A DNA stretch of 32,870 bases, taken from positions 13,862 to 46,731 of the forward strand of contig JXCB02000003.1 in NCBI GenBank assembly GCA_000828075.3, written 5' to 3'. Numbering within the stretch: position 1 is the stretch's first letter; every line of letters starts with the position of its first letter. The translations under genes were made by a program, and so were the position numbers. Positions 15,870-26,600 of the stretch are shown piece by piece. This stretch comes from Tolypothrix campylonemoides VB511288 (GTDB lineage Bacteria > Cyanobacteriota > Cyanobacteriia > Cyanobacteriales > Nostocaceae). The notes below the pieces were generated by a model. The model had not been told where the DNA came from. It did not search any database and was given only the letters and a program-made list of their open reading frames with translations.

Positions 15870-16604
15870 TTAGCTCATTTGTCCAATCGGTCGAACAATG
15901 ATTTCATTCACATCCACCTCTGCGGGTTGCTCGATTGCAAAGGCAATTGCCTTTGCAATCGCATCTGCTGGAATCACTGCCTCACGAAATCCCTCCACCC
16001 ATTCCGCTGCTTCAGCATCCGTGATCGTGCTGGCAAGTTCAGTTTCCGTCACTCCAGGCGAAATCACCGTAACCCGGATGTCTGTCGATTCCTGCCGCAG
16101 TCCCTCAGAAATCGCCCAAACTGCAAACTTAGTGGCGCAGTATACGGCTGCGGTTGGATAGACGTTGTGCCCGCCGATCGAGGATAGATTGACAAACTGC
16201 CCTGATCGTTGCTGCTTAAAGAGAGGTAGCGCAGCAGCAATCCCGTGAAGCACACCGCGAATGTTCACATCAATCATGCGGTTCCATTCATCGACCTTCA
16301 GCACCTCAAGCCTGGAGAGTGGCATCAAGCCTGCATTGTTCACCACAACATCAAGGCGACCAAATTTATCTTGGGCAAACTCGACAAAGGCTTGCATGTC
16401 TTCGAGGTTGGTGACATCCAGGGTACGGTATTCTGCTTCGCCACCTTTAGAGCGAATTTCGGCAGCAATTGCTTCCAGTCGATCGGTGCGCTGCGCCCCT
16501 AACATAACCCGTAAACCCTGATGAGCCAGCAATCTAGCAGTTGCTTCACCAATACCGCTACTAGCTCCAGTAATCGCAATAACTTTGTTCTCAACAGTTG
16601 ACAT
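15870..16604 (-). CDS. SDR, NADP-dependent YdfG-like
   Basis: 244 residues. TGASSGIG at 12-19, NNAG at 89-92, SS at 141-142, Y155 and K159. It ends NEIIVRPIGQMS, the NEI-(I/V)-(V/I)-RP-T/I tail typical of YdfG-type and clavaldehyde-dehydrogenase-like SDRs, which differ from the IDGG-ending group next door. It probably reduces hydroxy-acid or carbonyl compounds with NADPH. It lies upstream of the broken SDR on the same strand. Its separate subfamily argues that it did not arise from the local duplications. Confidence 0.9.
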   Translation of the reverse strand: MSTVENKVIAITGASSGIGEATARLLAHQGLRVMLGAQRTDRLEAIAAEIRSKGGEAEYRTLDVTNLEDMQAFVEFAQDKFGRLDVVVNNAGLMPLSRLEVLKVDEWNRMIDVNIRGVLHGIAAALPLFKQQRSGQFVNLSSIGGHNVYPTAAVYCATKFAVWAISEGLRQESTDIRVTVISPGVTETELASTITDAEAAEWVEGFREAVIPADAIAKAIAFAIEQPAEVDVNEIIVRPIGQMS

Positions 16605-16643
16605 GGTGATTGTTCCTTGTAGGTGATTAAAGCTGATTAGCAG

Positions 16644-17150
16644 TTAGACTGCTTTTAGGATGTCTGCCTGTACGACTTGGGCAAGCTGCTCCATATACAA
16701 CCGCGCCCATGCGATCGCGTTTTCTCTCAGTCCCACCACCACAACGCCTCGCATATCGAGTTTTGTGCCGTTGGTATGGTTGCCTTGCCAGTGCCACTCC
16801 GACCAACCCAACTCATATCAATTCCGTTTACATCCTCATACTTGCAGTACGACTGGACAAGGGTTTGAGCCTGTTTTTACGATGACTGCCTAAACGGAAG
16901 TGATATCACCCGCGATCGTATGGGTGATTAATTTCGCTTGAAGATCAGGAACTTGAGCGAAGAGAGCAGTCCAGTTCTTCCGCACCTGTTCTGCACCGAT
17001 GAGGTTTCGCTCCGGATGAACGGGTTGTTCACCTACGAAGTCAGGAGCAAAGCAGTTCACGAACGTATCAATGTCATGAGCATTGATTGCAGCTTCCATC
17101 TTGAGCAGAACTGAGGAAGTGTTTTGAATAGAAGTAGTTTTTGTGTTCAC
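16644..17150 (-). pseudogene. NTF2/SnoaL-like gene, broken
   Basis: The first 86 residues, MNTKTTSIQNTSSVLLKMEA to HTIAGDITSV, are a normal NTF2-like N-terminus with NAHDIDTFVNCFAPDF, ending at a stop at 16890. The other half lies just downstream in shifted frames: CKYEDVNGID, a one-base shift, then YELGWSEWHWQGNHTNGTKL and MRGVVVVGLRENAIAWARLY, ending DILKAV and TAA at 16644. The junction around 16850-16890 also holds foreign residues. The first half alone may be translated but lacks the back of the pocket. Confidence 0.65.
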
Positions 17151-17238
17151 GTTGTTATCTCCATTGTGCTTAGAGGTATTACTCGTCTGAGCCTTTATGC
17201 TGCCTTTGGCAACCAGGAAACTTTGTTGACTAACGAGA

Positions 17239-18198
17239 TCACCGACGACCCTTCCGATCGCTCTGGGAAACGGGTTCGGATGCCTCGTCGCGTTTGAACA
17301 CCTTGTAGGTGATCGCCAGGAATATGGGAATTATCACCAGCACCGATAGCGCCACGTAGGTAGCGTGGAACTCGCTGACGGTGAACAGAGCCGGTGCCGT
17401 CACGGCGCTTCCGGCTATGTTGAACAGGAGGAAGCCGACGATGTTGTTCGCGAAGTGTACGCCGATAGCAAGCTCGATGGTTCCGTCAATCAACGAGACT
17501 ACGGTCCACACCAGACCCGGAACGAGGAAGTAGTTGGAAAAGACCGTGAGCCAGCCGCCCGTGATCGCCTCCGGGTTTAGGAGGTGTGGTACGGTGAAGA
17601 TCACGGCTGACGTGAGCGCCAGAAAAACGCGGTTGGTCGAGATCATGCTCGCCCCCTGCACGATGTACCCGCGATAGAAAAGCTCCTCAGTGGTGGTCTG
17701 GATCGCGGTGAAGACCAGCGCGATCGGCACGAAGCGTGCGAACGCCGCCAGGTCGGAGTTGAAGGAAAAGGTGTCGGGGTAAAAAAGGTATTGTCCCAGC
17801 ACGCCTATCAGACATACTGGAACGAACCAAGCCACAAACCCCTGGCCGATGCGACGCCAGCTTATCTTCTCCCGCGCCGTGACGAGCGTCCGGGGGTGGC
17901 GGCGGTGGATACGGGTAACGGCGATGAGAACCCCCACGAGGAAAAACGCGAAACCTGCCATAACAAACAGGAACTTCCCGAAAGGACCAAGCACGGAGTA
18001 ATCCGGCTGGCCGCTGAGCGCGAACGCGACGAGGACGCCGGCGCCAGTCCCGACCACCAGCCACGCAAAGAGGATGACCACCAGTCCCAGAACATACCGC
18101 CACCACCGATACTTCCCCCACCTCGCAGCCTCCACATAAGTCACGTCTTTCACTTCCGTTCCGATTCCCTGCTTTCCTTGGGTTGCTTTGAACTTCAT
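17239..18198 (-). CDS. CPBP-family intramembrane metalloprotease, copy 2 (GC-rich)
   Basis: 319 residues, polytopic. Motifs: TTEELFYRG with E171-E172 and R176, TVPH with H205, and GVHFANN with H248 and N252, a complete CPBP set. The N-terminus (residues 1-35) is cytosolic and charged; the C-terminus is basic (DRKGRR). AAGGAGACAAAG before the ATG is a strong ribosome site. High GC and codon bias again suggest transfer, and the sequence is too different from copy 1 for a recent duplication. An AraC-type regulator lies 30 bases upstream on the same strand, so the two are probably co-transcribed. Confidence 0.85.
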   Translation of the reverse strand: MKFKATQGKQGIGTEVKDVTYVEAARWGKYRWWRYVLGLVVILFAWLVVGTGAGVLVAFALSGQPDYSVLGPFGKFLFVMAGFAFFLVGVLIAVTRIHRRHPRTLVTAREKISWRRIGQGFVAWFVPVCLIGVLGQYLFYPDTFSFNSDLAAFARFVPIALVFTAIQTTTEELFYRGYIVQGASMISTNRVFLALTSAVIFTVPHLLNPEAITGGWLTVFSNYFLVPGLVWTVVSLIDGTIELAIGVHFANNIVGFLLFNIAGSAVTAPALFTVSEFHATYVALSVLVIIPIFLAITYKVFKRDEASEPVSQSDRKGRR

Positions 18199-18228
18199 CT
18201 TTGTCTCCTTGACTCGTGCGTGATAGAG

Positions 18229-18585
18229 TTAGCGAACCTGTTTTGGGGTCATTCCAGTCAGGCGCTTAAACTGCTGGGTTAGATGGCTTTGACTGGCGAA
18301 GCCGACTTGTAGAGCAATGTCTGCGATCGCCAAATCCGTTTTCTTCAGCATCAATTTCGCCCGTTCCACCCGTTGTTGAATCACATACTGGTGTGGAGAA
18401 ATGTCGATCGCCTGTTTGAATAAACTTGCAAAGTAAGTTGGGCTAATGTTGATCACTTCTGCAAGCTCAGTCAGTGACAAATCTCGGTCAAGGTGAGCGT
18501 GAATATAGTCGAGTACTTGCTGCAACTGGGTGCGCGTTAAGCCTCTGTTCTTGAATTCAAGGGTTGGCGTTGTAATTGTTAGCAT
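18229..18585 (-). CDS. AraC-family regulator, HTH domain only
   Basis: 118 residues from the ATG at 18585; a longer frame adds 24 residues of no family resemblance. It has both AraC helix-turn-helix units: QVLDYIHAHLDRDLSLTELA with PTYFASLFKQ, then DLAIADIALQVGFASQSHLT with FKRLTGMTPKQVR. Full-length relatives have an N-terminal effector domain of roughly 150-200 residues that is absent, so this is either a truncated gene or a stand-alone DNA-binding form. It probably regulates the CPBP gene directly downstream, and perhaps SDR genes as in related clusters (inference). The region up to 18815 has no gene. Confidence 0.8.
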   Translation of the reverse strand: MLTITTPTLEFKNRGLTRTQLQQVLDYIHAHLDRDLSLTELAEVINISPTYFASLFKQAIDISPHQYVIQQRVERAKLMLKKTDLAIADIALQVGFASQSHLTQQFKRLTGMTPKQVR

Positions 18586-18815
18586 GGTGCAAAAATGGTG
18601 ATTTGTTCGACAGGAGAAGCTAACCGTCAAAATCAGGTGGCTTACTGGCACTAGCAAGCAAAAACAGAATCTTTAAGTTAGAAATCGAGCGCAAGAAAGC
18701 TGCCCAAGATCTAAAAGCATGAGCCTTTAAACATCGACCGAATTGTCATGAATTAAATTGAAACCTTGCTCACTTCTCAGAAATAAGCACTAGGCACGAA
18801 TGTGTCAGAAATTGC

Positions 18816-19203
18816 TCATATGAGCTTCTTCAGAATGTCGCGAATATGAGTTTTTGCCGTACCTACAGAAATATTAAGCTTCCGAGCGATCGCGATACTG
18901 TTGTCTCCATCAACAATCAATTGCAACACCTCCAACTCCCGATCTGTGAGTGATGAGAGCGAGAATCATTTGCCTCAAGTCTGAATCAACTGCGCGAATC
19001 ACAATCGCCTTAACCGAGTTACTGTCATCAGATGGACGAGGATAAGCTTGTTGGAGCCGCTCAGCGACCTCTTGGGCAACCGTAACAAGGGCATGATTAG
19101 AAGAGAGAGCATTGGAAAAATCAGCCTGAGTTGAAAACCTTGATTGCTTAAAATCATCTTTGGTCGATCGTGGACTGGATTTCATAAAATTGTCCTCAGT
19201 CAA
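18816..19203 (-). pseudogene. LuxR-type regulator with frameshift and truncated HTH
   Basis: The first frame runs MTEDNFMKSSPRSTKDDFKQ to AVDSDLRQMI and, uncorrected, stops at 18910. One frame over, LSSLTDRELEVLQLIVDGDN and ISVGTAKTHIRDILKKLI form a GerE/LuxR helix-turn-helix. The shift is near 18950-18965. The HTH ends at a TGA after LKKLI, before the last helix normally seen (DRTQAAV...). Probably inactive. Confidence 0.65.
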
Positions 19204-19232
19204 ACATGGATGGCGAACAAAGATTGGGGAGC

Positions 19233-19790
19233 TTAATGACTTGCAGCAACAATGGCTGTCATTAACTCTGTCATCTTCCAGCGTCCGGTGTATCGAATGT
19301 TATTGATAAATAGGGCTGGAGCAGTCGTTACTCCACTCTGTATTCCGCCTTCAATATCTTCATTGATGCGATCGACATGCACTTGTTTAGACAACTCTTT
19401 GAGAAATTGAGGGATATCAAGCCCTAAATCATTGGCGTACTCGACAAGATAACCATTCTCCAACCTTTGTTGATGGGCAAATAAAGTATCATTCATTAAC
19501 CAAAACTGTCCCTGAGCGGCAGCGGCAACTGCTGCTTGGGCTGCCCGTTGAGCATGGGGATGAATCTGTGCTTGCGGAAAATGACGGAAGATGAAGCATA
19601 AATAATCTTCTCCAAAACAAGTATTCAGTTCTCGTTTGATCGCTTTAATCATCTTGTAAACGTCTGCACTTCTGGAGCATTGATAGTCTCCATACATCAC
19701 CAGCACTACCTTGGCACTCAACACACCTTGAATCCAATCTTGGGTTGAAGGTGGTACAAGTAAGGAACTGTGGCTACAATCGTCGTTCAT
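19233..19790 (-). CDS. DsbA-like thioredoxin-fold protein with a CSRS active-site motif
   Basis: 185 residues. VVLVMYGDYQCSRSADVYKM is the start of a thioredoxin-fold domain and RHFPQAQIHPHAQRAAQAAV the alpha-helical insert of DsbA/FrnE-type proteins. TTAPALFINNIRYTGRW holds the cis-Pro loop. The active site is C-S-R-S at about residues 38-41, not CXXC, so it can form mixed disulfides or act in redox sensing but not as a classical dithiol oxidase. No signal peptide, hence cytosolic. Ribosome site weak. Its neighbours are a dead LuxR regulator downstream and the two-component pair upstream. Confidence 0.8.
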   Translation of the reverse strand: MNDDCSHSSLLVPPSTQDWIQGVLSAKVVLVMYGDYQCSRSADVYKMIKAIKRELNTCFGEDYLCFIFRHFPQAQIHPHAQRAAQAAVAAAAQGQFWLMNDTLFAHQQRLENGYLVEYANDLGLDIPQFLKELSKQVHVDRINEDIEGGIQSGVTTAPALFINNIRYTGRWKMTELMTAIVAASH

Positions 19791-20012
19791 CTTTCTACAT
19801 CTGCATCAAGCATGGAACCTTGTAATTCACTTGCATGGGTCCATTGACTGCATAACTGTTTGCATAAATTCAATATAGGAGATCGCTTTCAAGCCGTCGT
19901 CTACAGCAAGTTAAAATTTTTACAGTACAAATTGATAGAGTAACCGTGCCATCGCAAAGTATAAGGCTGGCTATAACTCAAGTTAGAATCCCAATTCTAT
20001 CGAAAGTACATC

Positions 20013-20642
20013 CTACAAACTTACAATGCCGCGTTTAACGGCAACAATTACAGCTTGGGTGCGATCGCTCACATCTAACTTATTCAAAATCCGATTGACA
20101 TGAGATTTGACAGTGCCTTCACCAATACTCAAAGCAGCCGCAATATCGGCATTGCTCATTCCCTGCGCCAGTGAGCCGAGTACTTCTAGTTCTCGTTCAC
20201 TCAGTTCTGGATTGCTGAGGCGCTGTACCAACTTTGCTCCTACATCGGGCGGAATATACTTCTGACCCCGATGAACGGTACGAATGGCATTCAGAAGCTC
20301 GTCAGGTTCAGTTTCTTTCAAGAGATATCCTTTTGCGCCTGCCTGCAATCCCCGATAAATATCTTCGTCACTATCATACGTGGTCAGTACAATAATCCGA
20401 GCAGATTTAGCAGTAGCACAAATTGCACCAATGGCGGCAACCCCATCCACTTCAGGCATTCGCAGATCCATGAGTGTGACATCCGGTTGGTGTTCTCCAA
20501 ATAGCGCGATCGCTTGTTGCCCATTTTCGGCTTGGGCAATCACCTGCATATCTGGGTCACGGTTAATAATCGTGGCTAATCCTTGCCGAAAAATGGCATG
20601 ATCGTCTGCAATCAGAACCCGAATTGTTGTGGCTTGGCTCAT
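20013..20642 (-). CDS. NarL/FixJ-family response regulator
   Basis: 209 residues from the ATG at 20642; a TTG at 20657 would overlap the kinase stop. Receiver domain: acidic pair DD at 13-14, phosphoacceptor D59 in LMDLRMP, T87 and K109 (YLLK). The LuxR-type HTH starts near residue 148: LSERELEVLGSLAQGMSNAD and GEGTVKSHVNRILNKL. It follows the giant sensor kinase by 11 bases, so the two are surely one transcript and a cognate pair. Targets cannot be read; the DsbA-like gene downstream is a candidate by position only. Confidence 0.92.
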   Translation of the reverse strand: MSQATTIRVLIADDHAIFRQGLATIINRDPDMQVIAQAENGQQAIALFGEHQPDVTLMDLRMPEVDGVAAIGAICATAKSARIIVLTTYDSDEDIYRGLQAGAKGYLLKETEPDELLNAIRTVHRGQKYIPPDVGAKLVQRLSNPELSERELEVLGSLAQGMSNADIAAALSIGEGTVKSHVNRILNKLDVSDRTQAVIVAVKRGIVSL

Positions 20643-20653
20643 CGTAATGCTAC

Positions 20654-23600
20654 TCAAGGGTTGACGGTGACAATAATTTCTGTTCCTTGTCCAGGTTGAC
20701 TCCTAATCGTCAGTTGTGCGCCGATGCGCTCTGCCCGTTCGCTCATGCCTAATAAGCCAAAACCCTCAGAGGATGGAATACTCCCAACTCCAAAGCCCTG
20801 TCCATTGTCTTCCACGCGCAAGCAAACCTGATCGCGATCGTAGATTAGCTCCACTCGAATTTCATCAGCATTGGCGTGTCGAATCGCATTGGTTAAGGCT
20901 TCCTGCCCCATCCGCAATAGATTACTCTCGACTTCAGTCGGTAGAGAATACACCGCACCCTCAATCTCATAATATAAAGTGGTATCCGTTGCAGCAGCCC
21001 TGATTTGAGCGACGAGACGATGTAGAGCGCTCTGTAAACTGCCCTCCTCCAAAAGCTGAGGACGGAGCGCTACTACCGATCGCCGCGCTTCAACCAGTCC
21101 AGTTCGTGCCAATTCTTTGATCAGGTCTAGGTGTGCCCCAGTTGCTTCTAAATCATCCATTAGCACCTGGTTTGCAGCTCCCGCCTGAGCCAGAATGCCT
21201 GTAAACGCCTGAGCGAGTGTGTCGTGAATCTCGCGTGCCATGCGGTTACGTTCTTCCAAAATCGAGGCTACTTCAGCTTGCTTTTGCAGCGTAATATCTC
21301 GCGCCAGCCAAATCACCTGCTCGTGCTGAATCGGGGCAATGCGAGCCGAAAACCAGATTTCTCGTCCAGCTATCCACTGGCTGTATTCAACGGTGAGGAC
21401 TTGTTGGGTTCTCACCACCTGCTGAATGTAATTCAGGAATTCATCGGCTTGTTCTTTAGCATAGAGTTGATGCAGTGTTTTGCCAGTATACTCCTCCCTA
21501 TACTCCTCTCCATAGGACGGATTTCCTTGAATTGCACAGATCAATTGCCCCTCAGCATTGAAGATACACAGCGGATCGGGAATGGCTGAAAAGAGCGCCC
21601 GTAGTTCTGCTTCAGAGGCTTGCAGCGCTATTTCTGCCTGTTTGCGTTCGCGTAGCGCAGCTTGCTGTTCGCTAATATCTGCAATCACTCCTTCCATGCA
21701 TTCATCGGCTGCATTCAGACGAGTCGAGTACAGTCCCCAAAACAGCGTACCGTCTCGTTTTTGCAGTTGCACTTCAAAGTTTTGCAGTTCACCATCACGC
21801 TTCAGCAATTCAATGGCTTTGTGGCGATCACTGGAATTTACATAACAGTCGGTAGTCTGTTTCTTCCCAATCATCTCATCGGGTGAATCATAGCCAAATA
21901 GATCCGCAAAGCGTTGATTGGCATCGATAATTAATCCATCCGAGAGGCGCGTGCGGAAGATCCCTACCTGTGAATTTTCAAAGATATTGCGAAACTTGGC
22001 TTCACTGCGCTGTAGAGCTGCCTCGGCTTGTTTGCGCCCTGTGATATCATTGCCAACGGATAGAATTTCCACCACCTGTCCCTGTTCATCCAAAATTGCT
22101 TGATTTGACCAGGCAACCCAAACCCGTCTGCCGTCTCGACACAGGTTTTCATTCTCGACTTGCAGATAAGATTGCAGATAAGATTCAGGGTTGTGAAACA
22201 GGTTTTGGACAAATGGTTTGAGATCGCGCCCACAGCTATCGATTTCTGGAACGATCGTTTCGAGTAAGGTACGCCCTAAAATCTCGTGTGCCTCATAGCC
22301 AAAAAATTCCAGCCCGCAGTCATTCAAGTATTGAATCCGTCCTTGCATATCACAGCGAACGATGATTGAATTCGCAGTTTGTATCAGGTTTCGATAATCT
22401 GCTTCACTTCTCCGTAACGCTGCGGTTCGTTGGGCAACCTGTTGTTCTAAAGTCCGATTGTAATCGTCTAGTAATTTCTCGGCTTGTTTGCGCTGGGTAA
22501 TGTCTTGAAAGGCGACGATCGCATAAGCTATATTGCCCCGTTCGTCATAAACTGGCGTTCCCCATGCCTCAACTGGAATTGTGGTGTTGTTTTGCCGAAT
22601 TTCTATATCTTCACTCCTGGTGCGATCGCCCTTTAACGCTCGGACAGTTGGCAGTTTCTCTGTCGGATATATTCGCTCCGTTCCCGCTTCATAAAACTGA
22701 TAAACTGCTGAAATTTGCTCCGGTGCTACGGAGGGATCGGTTCCTTTACCCGTTAGCTGAATGCCCCGTTGGTTGGCATAGTAAGGGCGACCAGTCGCAT
22801 CCACGATCGCAATCCCGACCGGAACCGCTTCGAGAAACTGAGTTATCTTGCTTTCGCTCTTCCGCAGCTTTGAGTAAAGGAAAGCATTTTCGATCGCGAT
22901 CGCCGCCTGGGTAGATAACAGATTCAGAACTTGCGTTCGCGTAGCGTCTCCTTCGGAGAATCGTTCGGGTGTAAATGCCCCAACCGCCAATTGATTTTCG
23001 AGATACAACACGCCAACCAACTTAGCTTGATTGAGCAATGGCAAACAGAAAATAGATTTGGTTTGGTGCTGTTGAATGTATGGATCGTTGATAAAAATAC
23101 CTTCACGAGTCGCATCATTTAAAATGACAGATTCATGAGTGCGGATAACACAATTAATAATTGTTTCGGGTAAGCGATTTGCGGTTGGGATTGATTGCAG
23201 CAATTGTGTAGCATAAATATTCTCACCATCTACATAACTTAATTCACCTGATGCTTCAATTGCCCATTCTCCTGCGTTTTCCAGAACCAAGTATCCGGTT
23301 TGTGCGCCAGCGTTCTGAATTAGAATCTGCATTAAGGAACGAAGCAACTGCTCTAGTTCAATTTCACGAGAAATTGCCTGGGATGCTTTCAGTACCGCCG
23401 CCAAATCGAAAGCGATGGGTGAGTTATTAGATGTGGTTCCAGAAGTGGTAGGAACTGACGTGGGGTATGCCCTAGAAGACTGAGGAAAGAACTGCCCATA
23501 GCGACTTTCTATATCTTTAACCTTTGCTTTTGCGCCCCAGCGTTCATAGCAGTAGTGGGCTTCTTTCATGTAGCTTTGGGCAAATTTTGACCGACCTCGC

Positions 23601-26600
23601 GCCAGATAATGTTTAGCCGCTAATTCATAGGCGAGTGCTTCTTCCTGGATAAACTCATGCTCAGAAGCACCTGATATAGCGCGTTCGTAAAACTCTTCAG
23701 CCTCAAAAAATTGCCCTAAGACTCGCGCTTTTTCTGCCTCGACTAGATGAAACTTATGTAGATAATTCATTGGAGCATGATACGCCCATTTTTGCAGCTT
23801 TTCTTGGTTGCTGCTCACATAACTTAGGCAAGGTGATTTTTCAAGGCTTGAACTCTCAACCAATAGACTCAAAAGCACTAGAGAATGGTAGAAATGGAAT
23901 ATAGGTACAATTGTTATTGTTTTTACCTCTTCTATATACTGTCTGGCTAACACAGCAGTTTGTGCAGCTTTATGATACTCCCCAAATAGATAACACAATA
24001 TAAGTTTGTTTACATGTAAGTATTGAAGTTCAAATTTTTCTTTAACTGTAATAGTGCGTGCTAGCGCTTGTTCTTCATCATATACACTACCAATTAAACG
24101 GCTGGGATTCTCAGACCTACCTAACAGATTAAGAACTGTCTGCCACAATAATGCAATCCAATTAGAGGGGTTTTCCCGTCTGATTTGACCGATCGCTTTG
24201 CTGTAGGTTGCCGTTTTTTGTTCCAGTTGGGTGAGTGACTCACCCATAAAAAACGAATTATAACATGCATAATATGCAGCATAGCCAGCAAATTCAAAGT
24301 CTCCGGTTTCCACTCCGTTTTGATAAGCATCATCCAGCATTGGTATTGTTTCCCTAAAATGTACCTTCCAAGGCATAACATGGGCGCTCGATACCATTAA
24401 TGCTTTAGCATTCCCTTTTGTAGTATTCAATCGTTCTACCAAACTGAGAGCCAATTTGCCAAATTTATAACCAAGTTCGATGTCTTGAACAACTCCACAT
24501 AGAATAAATCCGTAGGAAGCATAACTGTGTGGCGACCAGGTAGCATTGCCGTAGTCGAGCGATAAATTTACCATTCTGCACACAATCAGTATCAGCAATG
24601 CTGGTGATACCATATTTGCAGCAGCCACGATATTCGTTAGGATATAAATTGCTGCCAGCGGTTCTGGTGCGGTCATTTTTGGCAGATCAATTAAGTCTTC
24701 AATTTCTCGTCCACCGAGGAGTGCAGATGTTTCTTCCAATCCTTTTTGAACATCTAATTGACTGGGATTTTCTATTAAGTTTACTTCCAGCAGATGCAAC
24801 ACTTCTAGTCCAATTTTCAGTGCTGATTTGGGGTTGCCCTGTGACAAATATCTTTGAATTCTGCTATCGTAAACCTGCACTTTGTCTATCGCTGTTTTAG
24901 CGCGATCGAGTACCACTTCTACGAATTGTTCCATCTCATCGAAGCAACCATGAAGATACGCTGCTCCTGCTGCTTGGGAGTACAACGCTAAAGTTAGGTC
25001 ATACTCATTCTGCCAACTATCTGTATCTAGGAGTTTAAGCCCTGTATTGAAATACTTAAGAGCTGCTTCATAAGCCGTTGCTGTCTTTGCTTTCTGACCT
25101 GCGAATAAGTTTAATCGAGCAATTTTATTGCGTTCCGAGCGATCGGTAATAAACTCAATTCCTCGATCGAGATGATCGACAATTTCAAACAGTCGCTCAG
25201 AGGGTTGCTCTGGTGAAGTTTTTTCGAGTAAATTGCGACCGATTTGGAGATGAACGACTTGTTTGTGCGACTCATCAATTAAGGCATAAGCAGCTTGCTG
25301 TACGCGATCGTGCAAAAACTTATACTCTTGAACTAACAAGTTTTCGTCTAATTCAGATATAGGTTGAATTAATCCTGCTTGGATGGCTGCTAGTAAATTT
25401 TGGAAAATTGCTTTAGGTGTTTTTTCACAAACGATCGCTAAAGTTTCTAAGTCGAATTGGGAGCCAACGCAAGCAGCTAAGCGGAGAATTTGCCGTGTTT
25501 CTTCTGGCAATTTCTTCAACTGGAGCAGCAGCAGTTCCACCACATTATCGGTTATATTTCGGGCTTGAATTTGAGCAATATTCCACTGCCAGTTCAACTG
25601 TTTCGCATTAAAGATTAACAGATTTTCGCTATAGAGCATTCGCAAAAATTCACCGACAAAGAAAGGGTTGCCCTCGGTTTTACGTAACACTAATTGGGCT
25701 AAAGAACGAACGGTGTCAGGATTACGATCTAGCGTCTCGGCAATCAATTGATTCAACGATTCCAACGTTAAGGGTGCTAAGGTAATCTCCTGAAGCACTG
25801 CCCTTTGTTTTCGCAATTTCTCTAGCGTCAATACTAATGGATGCGCTGGATTCACTTCCGAGTCTCGATAGGCTCCGATCAGAAATAGAAATTGGGTTTG
25901 CTCGTCAAGCATCATTAGTTCGATTAACTTCAGCGTGGCTGAATCCGCCCACTGTAAGTCATCTAAAAAGATCACCAGAGGATGTTCTTGGGAACAAAAT
26001 ACTCGAATAAACTGCTGGAAAACTCGATTAAAACGATTTTGAGCTTCTGTGGCTCCCACCTCTGGGACGGGTAGCTGCCTGCCGATAATCAGTTCTACTT
26101 CGGGAATCACATCAATGATGATCTGTCCGTTACTCCCTAATGCCGTCAGCAGACGCGATCGCCACTGTTGCACTTGCTCATCCGGTTCCCCCAAAAGTTG
26201 CTGCACCAACTTTTGCAGGGCATCCACAATGGCGCTGTAGGGAATATTGCGCCTGAATTGGTCAAATTTCCCAGAAATAAAATAACCGCGGTTTGCTGTG
26301 ATCGGCTTATAGAGTTCCTGCACTAATGCTGATTTGCCAATTCCCGCATAGCCAGAAACCAACATCATTTCGACTTTGAATTGAGGATTTTCTATGCCTG
26401 ACTCTGGTCGGTGGGCTTCGCCAACATTCCCTCTTGAGGCTACTCTTTCAAACGCCGCCAATAATGCTGCAATCTCCGCTTCGCGTCCATACAGCTTTTG
26501 GGGAATCTGAAACTGATCCGAAACATCTTGCAGACCTAATTGAATATGAGCAATTTGACCTGTTGTTGTAAATTGCTCGCTACAGCGTTCTAAATCCGCT

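Noticed and set aside
17687-18282. Several long open frames on both strands across the second CPBP gene
   Set aside because: Composition effect in GC-rich DNA; translations are Arg/Pro-rich with no recognisable domain.
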